NCBI GenBank assembly: GCA_018894105.1
Contig: CM032127.1
Location: 27,954,369 to 28,018,368, forward strand
Length of the DNA stretch: 64,000 nucleotides
Direction: 5' to 3'
Source: Jacaranda mimosifolia
Taxonomy: Eukaryota; Streptophyta; Magnoliopsida; Lamiales; Bignoniaceae
Every line of letters starts with the position of its first letter. The first letter of the stretch is position 1. Shown here piece by piece: positions 22,633 through 34,600 of this stretch. The translations under genes were made by a program, and so were the position numbers. The notes below the pieces were generated by a model. That model saw only the letters and a program-made list of their open reading frames with translations, made no database searches and was not told where the DNA came from.

Positions 22633-23164
22633 CTAAAAAAGGTTAAGTAAGATAAGCAGGCATTTCCAAAAGAGAAATCAATATAAGGACACACTAACAA
22701 ATTCTGCAATGAAAATGCATACTTATTAAGGAATAGAATGACATTAGGTCATATTAACATCATTCATGTTGAAAGGACTTAATTATCGAATTCCTTATAT
22801 ACTGCATCAACTGAAATACTAAGAGAGATTGGGCAAAACCTTATTGTAGTGATTAGTTAGGAATTCTAAAACTGTAGGTGGATGTTTAGTGAGTAGATCC
22901 TGGCAAATTTAGTCTTATATGGTAAATATAACAGAGAAATACTTCAAAAAGATTATGAATACATATGTGAATTGATAAACAAGAAATTTGACCTTAAAGA
23001 ACTTTAGGAATTTTTTGTTGTGAAAGATCTATAATATAACACAAGGCTTTTTCTCTCACCCACTTTTTAGCAACACTAAGCGTTGGGATGGGGGTGTATA
23101 GAGATCGACACACAAGACAAGGCCCTAGAAAAGCTAGAAATAAAAAATTGCACAATGCCCATAC
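22633..23164. other. Possible intronic or spacer DNA between captured fragments
   Basis: AT-rich sequence with no coding block recognised. The earlier MO25 exons expected on the right side are not seen here. Confidence 0.4.
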
Positions 23165-23283
23165 CTATCAAAGATACGGGTCCAACCCCTTGAGCAAGGC
23201 AACTAGCATCAGGATGGCTTTTAAGTGAGATTAAGTGATTATTAAAAGCCAATATCTTATCCAGCTCCTCAATTACTCGTTGC
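23165..23283 (-). pseudogene. Captured exon of an unidentified gene
   Basis: On minus, acceptor TATCCAACAG precedes a 119-nt block that ends at donor GATAG|GTATGG. Between them one frame is fully open and reads QRVIEELDKILAFNNHLISL, then KSHPDASCLAQGVGPVSLI. It is bounded by consensus splice sites and has good protein-like composition, so it is very probably a real exon. It is not part of MO25. I do not recognise the family and will not guess a function. It has no internal stop. Confidence 0.6.
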
Positions 23284-24740
23284 CTGTTGGATATATACAT
23301 TCAATAAGGCAATGCATATGCTAAATGTATAGATTGTAAGAATATGTTGAGAAGAAACAGTTAGCTAGTTGAAAGGAAAAAAATATATACCAGGAAAAAC
23401 TAACTGAGCAAAAGCTAAAGAATAACGTGATATCATGAGCATGCAATCATTGCCAAAATCTTGAACATATACATAATTCCACACTTTGTTTTTCAAAAGT
23501 TGAACAATAAGAAAAAATCAACATATAATACATAATTAAAAAACACGATTTATACAATTTAACTCAGAGTATTGACTAATAAGTTATTCAATAACACAAT
23601 TTATATAATTATAACTTGACACTAAAATAATTAACTTTTGCAATGCCAAAAATATGCAAAATCCCAGCCTCTAGACCTGCACAATTAAATAAAAGTATTA
23701 TATAACTATAAAAAATTAAAAAAATTAAAAAAAGAATAACACCATAGAAGTGGCTCCTTGTCGGAAGTGGGAGGCCACCGACCAATGGCTATTTTCAAAT
23801 AGAAGCAATAATGAATAACGGACAAGAAATTGCATACACTATCACTCCAGTTATCAAGGGTTGCTCAGGTTCACCTTCTTGAATATAAAAAGATATACAT
23901 ATCATCAGCACGAGTTGAAAACCCCTGTAGGTCCAAATGTACATAAAGAAATGAAAAATAAAATGCTGAGAGATAACTCACTTTGGAAAAGTCTACTAAT
24001 GTTTTTTGGTCATACCCGCATTCTTTTCGTTCCAGATGCTAACACAACATAAAAAAAAGGACATGAGACCTAACACCATGATATCTAACTGTCAAAATAA
24101 TAGTAGAAAATTAAACTCAATGTATGTTTCAGAATAAAAGTCAATAGTTTAACCAAATAGATAAAGCATAGGGCATACCGCTATTGCTTCTTTTTCTTTC
24201 TCTAGCCCTCCACCCCACTAAAAACAAATGAATCACAAGCCAAAACCAATTCTCAAATTCATCAAAGGTCCATCTATCAGAAGCAAGACAATATAGGACC
24301 ATAAAGCTAGCATTTTTGGCCTCAGATTCTCAACATTTCATCAAATCTTCATAACTCAACATATTTAGAACCAACACTTTGCATTGTCAGATAATGTATA
24401 TTACCAAAAACAACATATTCACAGTAGTAAATGTAAGAAAAATGAGTGTTTCCATTATCTAATAAGGCTCATGGCATCGGCAGAGAAAGCCTTTGCAACA
24501 AGGTAGGTACGTAAATGAATATTGCTTAACTAGAAAACCATTTGCACTATGCTTCAACAGAAAATAAAGCCTTCAACTTACACAAATAGACTGTTCATCC
24601 TGTTCCAAAGTGCAGGTTCTTACAGGGCTCTTAGGCGTTCCTTTGTGATCAATACACGTTGAATCACATAATTAAGCTTTTTGCTATTGTGGCCGAGCTT
24701 GTGATTTGGAATCCATATGGTATTAATGGATGTAAATGTA
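23284..24740. other. Unassigned CACTA-2 interior right of the captured exons
   Basis: No domain was recognised on either strand. Short polypyrimidine stretches and AG dinucleotides on both strands could be remains of introns. A small GC-richer patch lies at 23745-23795. Confidence 0.35.
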
Positions 24741-24960
24741 ACTATATACCCAACAGTTGGCCTCCCCATCATGAGGGCCAGTAGATTTGCTGGCTCTCAC
24801 GAGGCCAGCTACCGTTGGCCTCAGTTACAACTAGAGGCCAACAGCAACTGGCCTCCCTATTGCGAGACTAGTGGATCTATTGGCTCTCGCGTGGCCAGTT
24901 GCTACAGCTGGCCTCACGGGGCATGCTGTAGCGAAGACAAGTGGGCTTCATGATGAGCCT
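24741..24960. repeat. GGCC-rich degenerate array in CACTA-2
   Basis: Repeated TTGGCCTC, GAGGCCAG and CTGGCCTC units in both orientations, in an island of higher GC content. It is equivalent in composition and relative place to 8546-8910 in CACTA-1, and is likewise followed by a purine-rich tract (near 24985). Confidence 0.65.
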
Positions 24961-27400
24961 CTCCTGACGTTCTTGCCGGCGAGAATGAATAGTTAGAAAA
25001 AAGAAAAAAAAGTTACCTAGGGTTGGGAACTAAGATGTAGAGTGCGGCTATTGTAAGAAAAGAGAGACAAGGGGGAAATGTAATTTGAATGAGGATGAAA
25101 GAATGGGAAGTAGGTTTACTTTTATCTTTTACTTTCTTTCTCTTTTCTTTTAGGCCCCTTTACTTTGTGATATGGGATGTGGGGTGAAAGGCTAAAATGA
25201 GGGATGAAGAGTGGGATTAGGATAATTTTATATTTTTAAATTATGTTTACTTTGTGGGATGATATGAATGATAAAAATTGATATTTTAAGTGGTAAAATT
25301 TTTAAAAACTTTAAATTCAAAGTTTAATTATTCACTAGTTTAATGTATGATTTTGAAATTCATTTTTATGTACTTAATATTTTTGTATATTATATTTTAA
25401 TATAATCTAAAGAAAATTAGATTTTATGATGAATATCGAATATTGACATTTAATTTTAGATATTTGAATATTAATAATATTAATTAATAGAAATATTTCC
25501 TATTATTATTTTTAAAATTAAAGTTTATAGAGTTGTGGGATTTTAGGATTCGGGTTTAATTAAGTTTTATTTTTAAATAAATTTTATTAGTTTTCTGAAA
25601 TAATAATACTACAAGTCTACAAAGTAAAATTATGAATTGATATATTCACCTTATATTACATGTATAGTTAAATATTTTAAAATGTTTAATGTCCCTTTTA
25701 CTAGTTCAGTATCTTACTACCTTACTGGTTGTCAGCCTGTCCGTTGCACCGAGCAATAAGTTTAAAATTTTATTTTATTTTAACTACAATTTAGATATTA
25801 ATTTTTTTTATAAATATTATAAATATATCGCCTAAAAAATGAAGAATTTTGTTTTGATATAATATAAGTGATGATGTAAATGAGACATAACAATATTTTA
25901 TGTGAATATTATTTATGTATTATCAGATCAAGTTTCATACATTATTTCTACACATAAATTTATGGCTATATGTTAAATCACTTTATAGATTCAATATAAA
26001 ATATAGTGGATGATAAAATTTTAAAAAAAAATCACTTTAACATTGATTTGGCTAGAAGAAAAATTAAAGAAGTCAACATTGAAAAATAAACTTAAGTAAT
26101 AGAAAATAAAATATTAAATTTGCCATAAAATTTCAAACATTAGAAAAATATATGAGCATCATACATATATGCTTCTTCAAGAATGAAAAATAAATTTTAA
26201 CATGCCAAGAAAATTATCCCACAGAGTTGGAGAAAAAAAGAAGACCAATATTTTTACATTTTTAAATAGTACATTGTTTGTTTAGAATATTCTAGTTCGT
26301 ATATTTTTAAAATTTTTAGGTTTGATTATGAACTAAAATGTTAAATTATAGAATAAGAGATAACTCATGGAAGAACATAATATAACTTAGAATTAAATTA
26401 TAAGACAATGATTTAATAGAGGCGGAGAAAAAAGACAAATATTGTTTCTATTTTGAAATAGTAAATTGTATGTTTAAATTATATTTAACACGAACTGTTG
26501 TTATGATTTTAACTTAAGCAAGACATGTTAATTAAATTGCATTAAAAAATAGACATATGTATATATGTGGTTATATACATGTATATATATATGTCTGTGC
26601 GTGTATCTGTTTGTTCATAATTATTCAAAAAATCAATTTGAGAATGAAAATGACAAATACTAAAAAAACTATTAAACAATATGTATAGAAAGGAGTACAA
26701 AAATTACATATTAAAATAAGGAGTTAACAAAATTAATATAAAAATTGTATATATTAATATGTATATTGAATATTTATCAAAATTAGATACGGGGTTATAA
26801 AGGATGAACAAATAAAATCTTTTTACATTAATATTAAAACAATATAGATAGAATATTATATATGTAGATATATATGCATACGTTGACATAGGAAAAAGGA
26901 ATAAAATTAACTATATAAGAAGGAGTTGCAAATATTGTATATTAATATAGGAAGTTACAAAAATTGATATAGAAAGTTACATATATATTATATATGGAAA
27001 TATACTAACATAAAGAAAAGATAAATATGGAAATATGTTATATGAAGTTACATACATTATATATAGAATATATTTACATGGCAAATATGAATAAAACTTA
27101 CATATCCACATAATTGTCGCATAAGAAATATACTTAAAATAGGAATGAACATCATTTTACTTTAATAATTAGATTTTAAAATTAAAAAAATAATTATTAT
27201 TGATTAAGTTAATTTTTCTAATTAATGATTGACTCTATAATTAATTAATATTAATAAAGTTACAACTGCATATATTAGTTATAAAGTCAAACAACAATAA
27301 CTTTATATTGATTAACTTCATTGTTCATATATTGATTTTTTAGTTCTTTATTGACTTATTAATTATTATTACTAATTTACAAATAATTTGATTAAGCTCG
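24961..27400. other. AT-rich CACTA-2 interior
   Basis: No coding support. It contains a TTGAATATTNAC-type stretch (about 25436) similar to one in CACTA-1 (about 9243), and a CCGTTGCACCGAGCAAT segment (about 25741) reminiscent of the CCGTGCT palindrome at 9366. The 26500-27120 part holds many ATATAT-type imperfect repeats. Confidence 0.45.
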
Positions 27401-27404
27401 ATTC

Positions 27405-28140
27405 TAATAATAATTTGGTCATACCCAATTAACAAATTATTTATATTATTGTCAAGTCCATTTCTTAAAGAGCCCAACTCACAATTTCACTAAAAATTTG
27501 TTGATTCCCAATTATGAGAACAAGTTGATCAAGCTCAATCAATAATTTCTTTGCGTGGTTCAAGCTAATTTCTTAAAAAAAAGCTCAATTTACCAATTCA
27601 TTAAATTTTTTTGGTGAAGCCCAATTCTGAAAACAAGTGGGTGAAGCCTAACTGACTGATTCTTTGCATTATAATAAAGCCTAATGTAAAGGAAGCCCCA
27701 TTCACCAATTCACAAAAATTTTAGTGAAGTCTAATTCTTTAAAGAAAACCTAACTCACAAAATTCACTACGAATTTGGTCAAGCGCAATTTTTAAAACAA
27801 GTTTGACAAATGCAATCAAAAAATTCTTTACATTATTGTCATGCTCAATTTTTAATGAAAGTACAATTGACTAATTCACTAAAAATTTGATGAAGGCTAC
27901 TTATGAAAACAAGTTGGTCAAGCCTAATTAATAATTTCTTTACATTTATTGGAAGCCCATTTATGAAGAAAAGCTAAACTTATCAATTATTAAAATTTTT
28001 GGTGAAGTCCATTTCTAAAAACAAGTTAGTGAAACCCAATTTAAAGGAAGTCCATTCACCAAATCACAAAAAAATTAGTTGAGCCCAATTCTTAAAAACA
28101 AGTTGATGAAGCCCAATTCAATAATTCTTTTATCAATTCA
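27405..28140. repeat. Degenerate minisatellite, unit about 105-115 bp
   Basis: Repeated phrases AACAAGTTGGTGAAGCCCAAT, AATTCTTTGCATTATTGTC and CACCAATTCACAAAAATTT recur in the same order about six to seven times. Copies are well diverged. The array lies between the AT-rich interior and the right subterminal array of CACTA-2. Confidence 0.7.
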
Positions 28141-28249
28141 GCAACTTCACTTTTAGAGGGAACAATAAATTTTAAGGAACAAAATCTCCACCAAATTTAG
28201 GAAGGACACAGTTTGGAGTTAAACAAATAATGGGTGGGAAATATATTAA

Positions 28250-28683
28250 TTCTAATTTATAATTAATAACAAATAAAATTGTTACCATATCTATACAATA
28301 AAATTTTGGAGGGAATGTATTTTTGGACGGAATTTTATTTGACTTTAGTGACAAATTTTTTGTTTTAATACATTTTATTTGTAACAAATTTTACAATGTT
28401 ACAAAAAGTAAAAAAACTTGTTACAAATAAGTCTTCAAAAATGACGGAAAATATTATTTCTAACAAAATTTCATTTTTAGTAACGATAGTCAATTTAGTT
28501 ATATAAGATCAAAATTTTAAGGTAACAATTTTTCATTAAAGGTAACAATGTTTTTCCTTTGTTACCCATGATGAATGTATTGAAAACAAAATATTTATTT
28601 GGTTATAAATAATCCATCATTTGTAATGAATTTTACGTTTGTTACCAAAATTTTTGTTACATGAGGTTTAATTTGTTGTAGTG
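28250..28683. repeat. Right subterminal array of CACTA-2
   Basis: Many TTTGTTAC and GTAACAAA-type motifs, mirroring the left array, ending in TAATTTGTTGTAGTG. Confidence 0.75.
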
Positions 28684-29330
28684 GAACATGGTAAATACTT
28701 CTAGACTACTAGAACTACTGCATCTTGACTTTTTTGGTTCGCTGAAAACAAGCACTCTCATATGTAAAAAGTATGCTTTTGTTATTGTTGATGATTACTC
28801 TTGATATATATGGGGGTGATATTTCTTACAAACAGAAATGATTCATTAGATGCTTTCATACCTCTTCCCAAGAAGTTGCAAAATGGAAAAGGATATTTTA
28901 TATGCAAAGTGCTCATGATGCTGAATCTAGTGAGTATAAATTTACATCTTTCTATAATCAAATGGTGTACATTCATAATTTTTCTACACCTAGAACCCAC
29001 AATGAAATGGTGTTGTTGAAATAAAGAAATCAAGTGCTAATTGAAATGGCTAGAACAATAATTAATAAGTACAATCTACCTAAATCATTCTGGTGAGAAA
29101 TTGTAAATACTGTTTGTTATGTGTCTAACAGAGTTCTTCTTAAACCTATTTTAAATAAAACCCCTTTTGAAATATAAAGAGGCAAAATTCTGAATATTTC
29201 ATATTTCAAAATATTTGTTGCAAATATTTTATCTTGAATGATCATGATCCTATTGCCAATTTTGATTCTAAAGTGGATGAAGGAATATTCATTTGGTATT
29301 CTGTGCATAGTAAGGCATATAGGATTTAAA
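28684..29330 (+). pseudogene. Sirevirus integrase remnant
   Basis: Resumes the pol frame cut at 18546. From 28685 it reads NMVNTSRLLELLHLDFFGSL and then CKKYAFVIVDDYS with a stop, the start of the copia integrase core. Later pieces match the E-containing block (about 29040-29090) and the VSNRVLLKPILNKTPFE region (about 29120-29175), and end before 29330. Frameshifts and stops are frequent. The family role is insertion of the element's cDNA. This copy is dead. Confidence 0.8.
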
Positions 29331-29340
29331 ACAAAAAAGA

Positions 29341-30410
29341 GTGGCTCAAGAGTCTATGCATATATCTTTTGATGAGACTAACAATCTTGAAGCTACGAAA
29401 CACTTAAGCAAAGATGAAGTAGATATTATTTCCTCTATTGCAATCAATGAAGAAAGAATAGAAGTAAGAGCTAAAAGTGAGATGAAGAAGGAAAAAAGCT
29501 CTCCTTCCAGACGACCAGAAGAGAATGCTTCCAAAGAAGTATTTGATGAAAAAACTACAACAGTAAAGAATTTCCATCAAGCATCAAGCCATCCTATATC
29601 ACAAGTTATAGGAAGCATAAAAGATGGAGTAAGGACAACATCGTCCTCCAGATAGGGAGAAGATGAAATGGAAAATTGTGCATTCTTATCAATGATTGAG
29701 CCAACAAGTGTTGAAGAAACTCTCAATGATAAATTATGAGTAGATATTGTGAAAGAAGAGTTAGCACAATTCGAAAAGAACAAGGTCCAGAATCTTTTAG
29801 AGACCAAATGGCCATTCAGTTATCAAAACAAAATGGTACTCAAAAACAAACTCAACAAGAATGGAAAAGTTTCCAGAAACATGGTTAGGTTAGTAGCCAA
29901 GGGCTGTAGTTAAGAAAAAGAAATTGATTATGATAAGATGTTTGCATGATTGCTAGATTGGAATCTATCTGTATATTACTTATCTTTGTATTTCATAAGC
30001 AATTCACTCTATATTAGATGGACGTTCAAAGCACATTCTTGAATAGATTCATCAATGAGTAAGTCTATGTTAAATAGCCTCTTAGCTTTAAGAAAGAAGA
30101 ACTTCTCAATCTTGTCTATAAACTCATCAAAGCAGTCTATGTTTTGAAACAAGCTCTTAAGCTTGGTACAAAAGATTGAGTAGGTTTTTGATAAACAAAA
30201 TATTCTCAATGGGTATAATCGATACTACACTATTTAGCAAAAATCATAATAATGATAAGTTGATTGTGCAAACCCATGTTGATGATATTATATTTGGAGC
30301 AACTAATAATGGTTTGTGTAAAGAGTTTGCTAAGCATATGAAACAAGAGATTGAAATAAGTCTCATGGACAAGCTTAGCTACTTCCTCGGTTTGCAAGTA
30401 AAGTAGTTTG
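29341..30410 (+). pseudogene. Sirevirus pol linker and reverse transcriptase remnant
   Basis: The 29341-29655 frame is the Lys/Glu/Ser-rich linker between integrase and RT, starting VAQESMHISFDETNN. RT blocks follow: NKLNKNGKVSRN and RLVAKG (about 29845-29905), EIDYDKMFA, and, in the 30176-30406 frame, the catalytic-box region VDDIIFGATN with KQEIEISLMDKLSYFLGLQVK. A stretch around 30030-30180 is heavily shifted. Confidence 0.82.
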
Positions 30411-30589
30411 AAAAAAGCAATTTCATTTGTTAATCCAAATATACTAAGGAGCTATTGAAGAAATTTGGGATGGGCAGCTATAAGGAACAATTGACTCCTA
30501 TGTGCATAACGACTAAACTTGATAAAATTGAAGTAGGAAAACTAACTAATGAGAAAAGGTATAAGGTATGATTGATAGCCTCTTATATT

Positions 30590-31200
30590 TAACTACTAGT
30601 TAATCTAATATTATGTTGCTACTATGTGTGTTGGGTCTAAATCTAATCCTAAGGAATCTCACTTAACTCGTGTTATACACATATTCAAATATCTTAAAAG
30701 AACCATTAATTATAGTTTATGGTATCCATCCCGTGAAGAATTTGATCTTATTGGTTACTTAGATGCTGAACATGCTGGATACAGGTTAGATCATAAAAAT
30801 ACTAGTAGCACATGCCAATATTTAGGAAAGAATACAAGTGGCACATGCTTATAAAATTACTAGCAACACATGCTCGAGTTCAACCTATCCCTCAATCCTC
30901 TTTCTACTACTGAAGCTAAATATATTACATTAGGCAATTGTTGTCCACAAATTTTATGGATGAAACAAAACAAATTTTGCGTGACTATGGATTGATGTTT
31001 AGCAATGTTCCTATATACTGTAATAATACTAGTGCTATAAACATCACCAAAAATCTAGTCCATCATTCTCAAACCAAGCATATTAAGGTAAAACATCATT
31101 TTATTCGAGATCATGTCAAAAAGGAGATGTATGCATATATTTTATGAGCACTGAATTTTAACTAGCAAATATTTTTACCAAGCCTCTGACTGAAGATCGT
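30590..31200 (+). pseudogene. Sirevirus RNase H remnant
   Basis: The 30624-30854 frame has HIFKYLKRTINYSLWYPS and FDLIGYLDAEHAGYRLDHKN. The catalytic D of the Y-x-D-A-D motif has become E. A degenerate second half carries STTEAKYITLGNCC, YCNNTSAINITKNLVHHSQT and KHIKVKHHFIRDHV, and then the tail ANIFTKPL. A local duplication of a GCACATGC phrase (about 30809-30870) has inserted extra sequence. Confidence 0.82.
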
Positions 31201-31657
31201 TTTAGCAAAATTTGAAATAATTTGTGGATAATGGAAACCAATCAATTACATACTCTGAAAAGAAAAGCGTAAAAGATTGTCTGGCGAGCAAAAGCGCCTA
31301 ATATTTGAATTACTCTTGTGCAGGAAAAATTACTGAAAAATGATAAGTCCTTTTTAACTACTGTTTTGAATTCAAAGTTTAAATTACATGCATTAAATGA
31401 TATGCATCGGTAACTATTAATGGGCGGCTAACATTAAATGATTATTGGTAAGAAAAAACTAACTTTACTCTCTTTTACCTAGTTGTTAAAAAGCATTACG
31501 TGCCTAAATATTTACATAATTGCTCTACTGGTTGCAAAAGACATATTTGAACATACATTTCATTCACTTACTTCACTTGCACAAAAACACTTTCTCTCCC
31601 TCTCTCTTATCTTCATCAAGAAACCTTCGTTTTCTATCTCACCAAAAACTACTAAAA

Positions 31658-34600
31658 ATGTGTAGAACCAAGCGAAATGCCACTACCAAATCACCCATTC
31701 ATTCTCCTACCAAAGAACAACCATAAACTCCAATCAAAAGTTTGAAGATAAACGAGTAACCTTAGCAGCTATCATCTGTGCTATTAAAAGTTGTCTTTCT
31801 TGAGAAGTTTGAAGGAACACCATCAAAAGGAAAAGACAAGGAAACTAGTTTGTAAACCACACCAAAATTTGAATCAAAGGCTGATTCTAAAAATGTGACA
31901 ATAAAAATGATGAAGAAATGCAAGGATCAGGTAGTGAGAAAGGGTCAACACCAAGAGAAAGAAGTGAAGAGAAAGTAGAAAAGAAGAAAGAAGTAATGTA
32001 AGAAGAAAATAAGGATTCTAAGAAGGATGAAAAGTGTAGCACCCCATCTCGGGATAGCACCTAAGCTGAGGCACCACTCCAGCTCAAACTTAAATCTCAA
32101 TTTATCATACAATCAATAGGCCTAAAATATTTCAACTTAACTGATAAGAAGTAGCGGAAATTTTAAACTTAAATAAACACGACAATCACTTACAGACGTT
32201 TCCTGATTCAGCTTCTTATATCTAACATAACATATACGGACCTGAAGTCCTTCATATCAGTCCTGACATATTACATCGTCACAAAACCAAAGTTTAACAT
32301 TCAAAAGAGTTCAATAACATACACAAGCACCTATTCTATTACAAAAGTATTTCTCCAGCCCAAATCAGGAGTCCATATTCTTCCCTTAAACCTGTCTGAG
32401 AAATATGAATAACACGAGGGGTAAGTCCGAAGGACTTAGTGAGGGATAATAATAACAATAAGCAATAGGAATCTGTCGAGGAAGAATCAAGTCAACAGAT
32501 CAGAATTTAACAAGTAAACGGGTATATTTCAGAATACAGGCATTAACAAGTTCGGTAAACAAGCGTTGTCAAATTCAAAACTTTCAATAGGTACTAGTTC
32601 GGGGGTTGTGACTATCGACTCGAACGGTGCGGCTAGCTCAACCGCTTTACTACGGGAGGTTCGCCGCTAACTCGTTCAGCCTGGACAACAGCCCAAACTA
32701 GACCAGGAACCACACCATCCTTATTGCTCCAAGAGCAGTTCACAAACAAGCAAAAATGAGTACGATCAAGCAAACCCTTACAGAATATGCATTCCAACGA
32801 ATCGAGTAAGACATGCATATTAGAGCACCTTATACCAATCAAACAAGAATTTTTATCAATATAGCTAGATATACAATTGGTGTGCCCATACGGACTGTAT
32901 GGTGCATAGCAGATACCTAAGCGGGTCGCTTAGCATATCATGGATACCTATGCGGACTGCATAGCATACCCTGGACACCCAGGCGGGCTGCAAGGCGTGT
33001 CCCAATTATCTCAACATTTCCCAAAGGATTGGCACTTAGCCCAAGTACAATCTCCAATCAAGCACAACAATCAAGCACGTACAAGCCAACTGGCTAGATA
33101 TCAGGATACAACAAGCGATTATGCCGGCAAGGCATCTGATAACGATTCAAGCAGGAACAAGCAAGTACGATCAAGCAAGTACCAGACATGACAGACAGAA
33201 GTTCTGAGCTCCAAAACGAACAAGAACAGCAAGAACGATTGATCCAGTATGAGTGAACAAACACGATTGAACTAGCACGAACCCTCACCGGGGTATACAA
33301 GTCAATAACAAGTAACAAGCAGGTACGAGTCAAACAATTACGAGTAGATATAATCAAGTAGTTTAAACCCTCACAGGGGTTATGCCACAAGACTAGATAG
33401 ATATATCAAGGCCAAAATAGCAAACCCACATAGGGGTTCAACAATTAACGAATAACTTGTACAAAACAATAACCCAGAGTGGGAGAACCTCACTGGGCTT
33501 ATCACAATAATAGATAATTAAAAGAAGTGCCAGGTTGGCAGATCCTCACCTCTTGCAGTCTCAGAAGTGCTATCACAGTCAACAGCCTATTGGTCCGTGA
33601 CCCACTTCTTCGTCACCTAACCATAATGATATATATTTAGTCAGAACCCACTTTAAATTTCCTAATACAACTTGATCATATTGATTCTTAACTCCAAATC
33701 TGGTATACATCCATTAACATATCAACTTAAATGATAACATCGATAATCTCCAAGAATGGCTATAAGACTAGTTTCTTATTCGCAAGGTCCATATATTGAT
33801 ACTAATCATCAATGGCTCAAGATTCCAATAATTCCATTACTATCTAGTTTAGGTCCTCAATCCAAGTCCCAAGTTCAATTTCTTATAAATTCCATAAATT
33901 CCAGTTGATACTAAATATAAAGTCCAATCCATTATCATAACATCTTTAGCATAGGAGAGCTCAACATGTATACATATACAATACATCAATCTTCAAGATC
34001 TCACCACGGTTACAATTCAATTAAGGATATACACACATACATGCACATACATATACATATATATGAATTCTTCCAATCTTACCACAAAAGCACAACGAAA
34101 CCTCGAATTCACGAACTAAGCACGCCACTGCACTCGTCTCAACGAAAAGAAGATTCTGTCCCGCTGCTGTGCCGCCACGTCAAAAAACTTAAAATCACCA
34201 TGGTCTTGCTCCTCTCGAGCTCCTGAACCCAATGCCACTTTCAGTTTTCCGTTTCGAGGTCTATAGCCACCAGAAAACGGCTTAACAATCCCAAATGTCA
34301 CTTTCCTCCGCCAGGCTCCGATCATCATTTTCCTCCTCCTCCGCCGCGCCTAACTCACATGCAACCAGCTAGTCCTCTTCTCCTCACCAAGAACTACTAG
34401 AAACTCCTCTCAACAACCCAGAACATCGCCGAAAAATACAAACCCATCTCTCCCCCGTTTCTCGATTCTTCCTCCGCTGTGGTGTTCCACCGGTCTAAGG
34501 CTATGCATGGTAGTGGAAATGTGGTCAGGGGGTAAGGGAGAATTGATTGAGGTGGTCAGGTTGGGGTTTGGTGGTCGCCGGTGAAAAGCCCGCGGTGGTT

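Larger units (their letters stand above)
18547..28683. mobile_element. CACTA (En/Spm) element 2, gene-capturing, non-autonomous
   Basis: Perfect 15-bp terminal inverted repeats: CACTACAACAAATTA on the left and its complement TAATTTGTTGTAGTG on the right. Subterminal arrays of a GGTAACAAAAT-like motif occur at both ends. The element splits the Sirevirus pol just before integrase. The 3-bp GAA follows the right end (28684-28686), and GAA also lies at 18542-18544, two bases (TT) before the left terminus, so the target duplication is probably GAA plus two extra bases. The interior carries a LINE fragment, fragments of at least three host genes on minus (20584-23283), a GGCC-rich array and a minisatellite. 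No transposase was recognised. Confidence 0.87.

Noticed and set aside
26704..26889. Small hydrophobic frame on minus
   Set aside because: Tyr/Ile/Phe-rich translation of AT-repeat DNA with no supporting context.
27405..28140. CRISPR-like array
   Set aside because: Units are long and diverged without constant short repeats and unique spacers, and the genome is a plant. It is a minisatellite.
32633..34328. Several open frames of 70-98 codons on both strands
   Set aside because: All lie within the solo LTR 32035-34907, which is non-coding.
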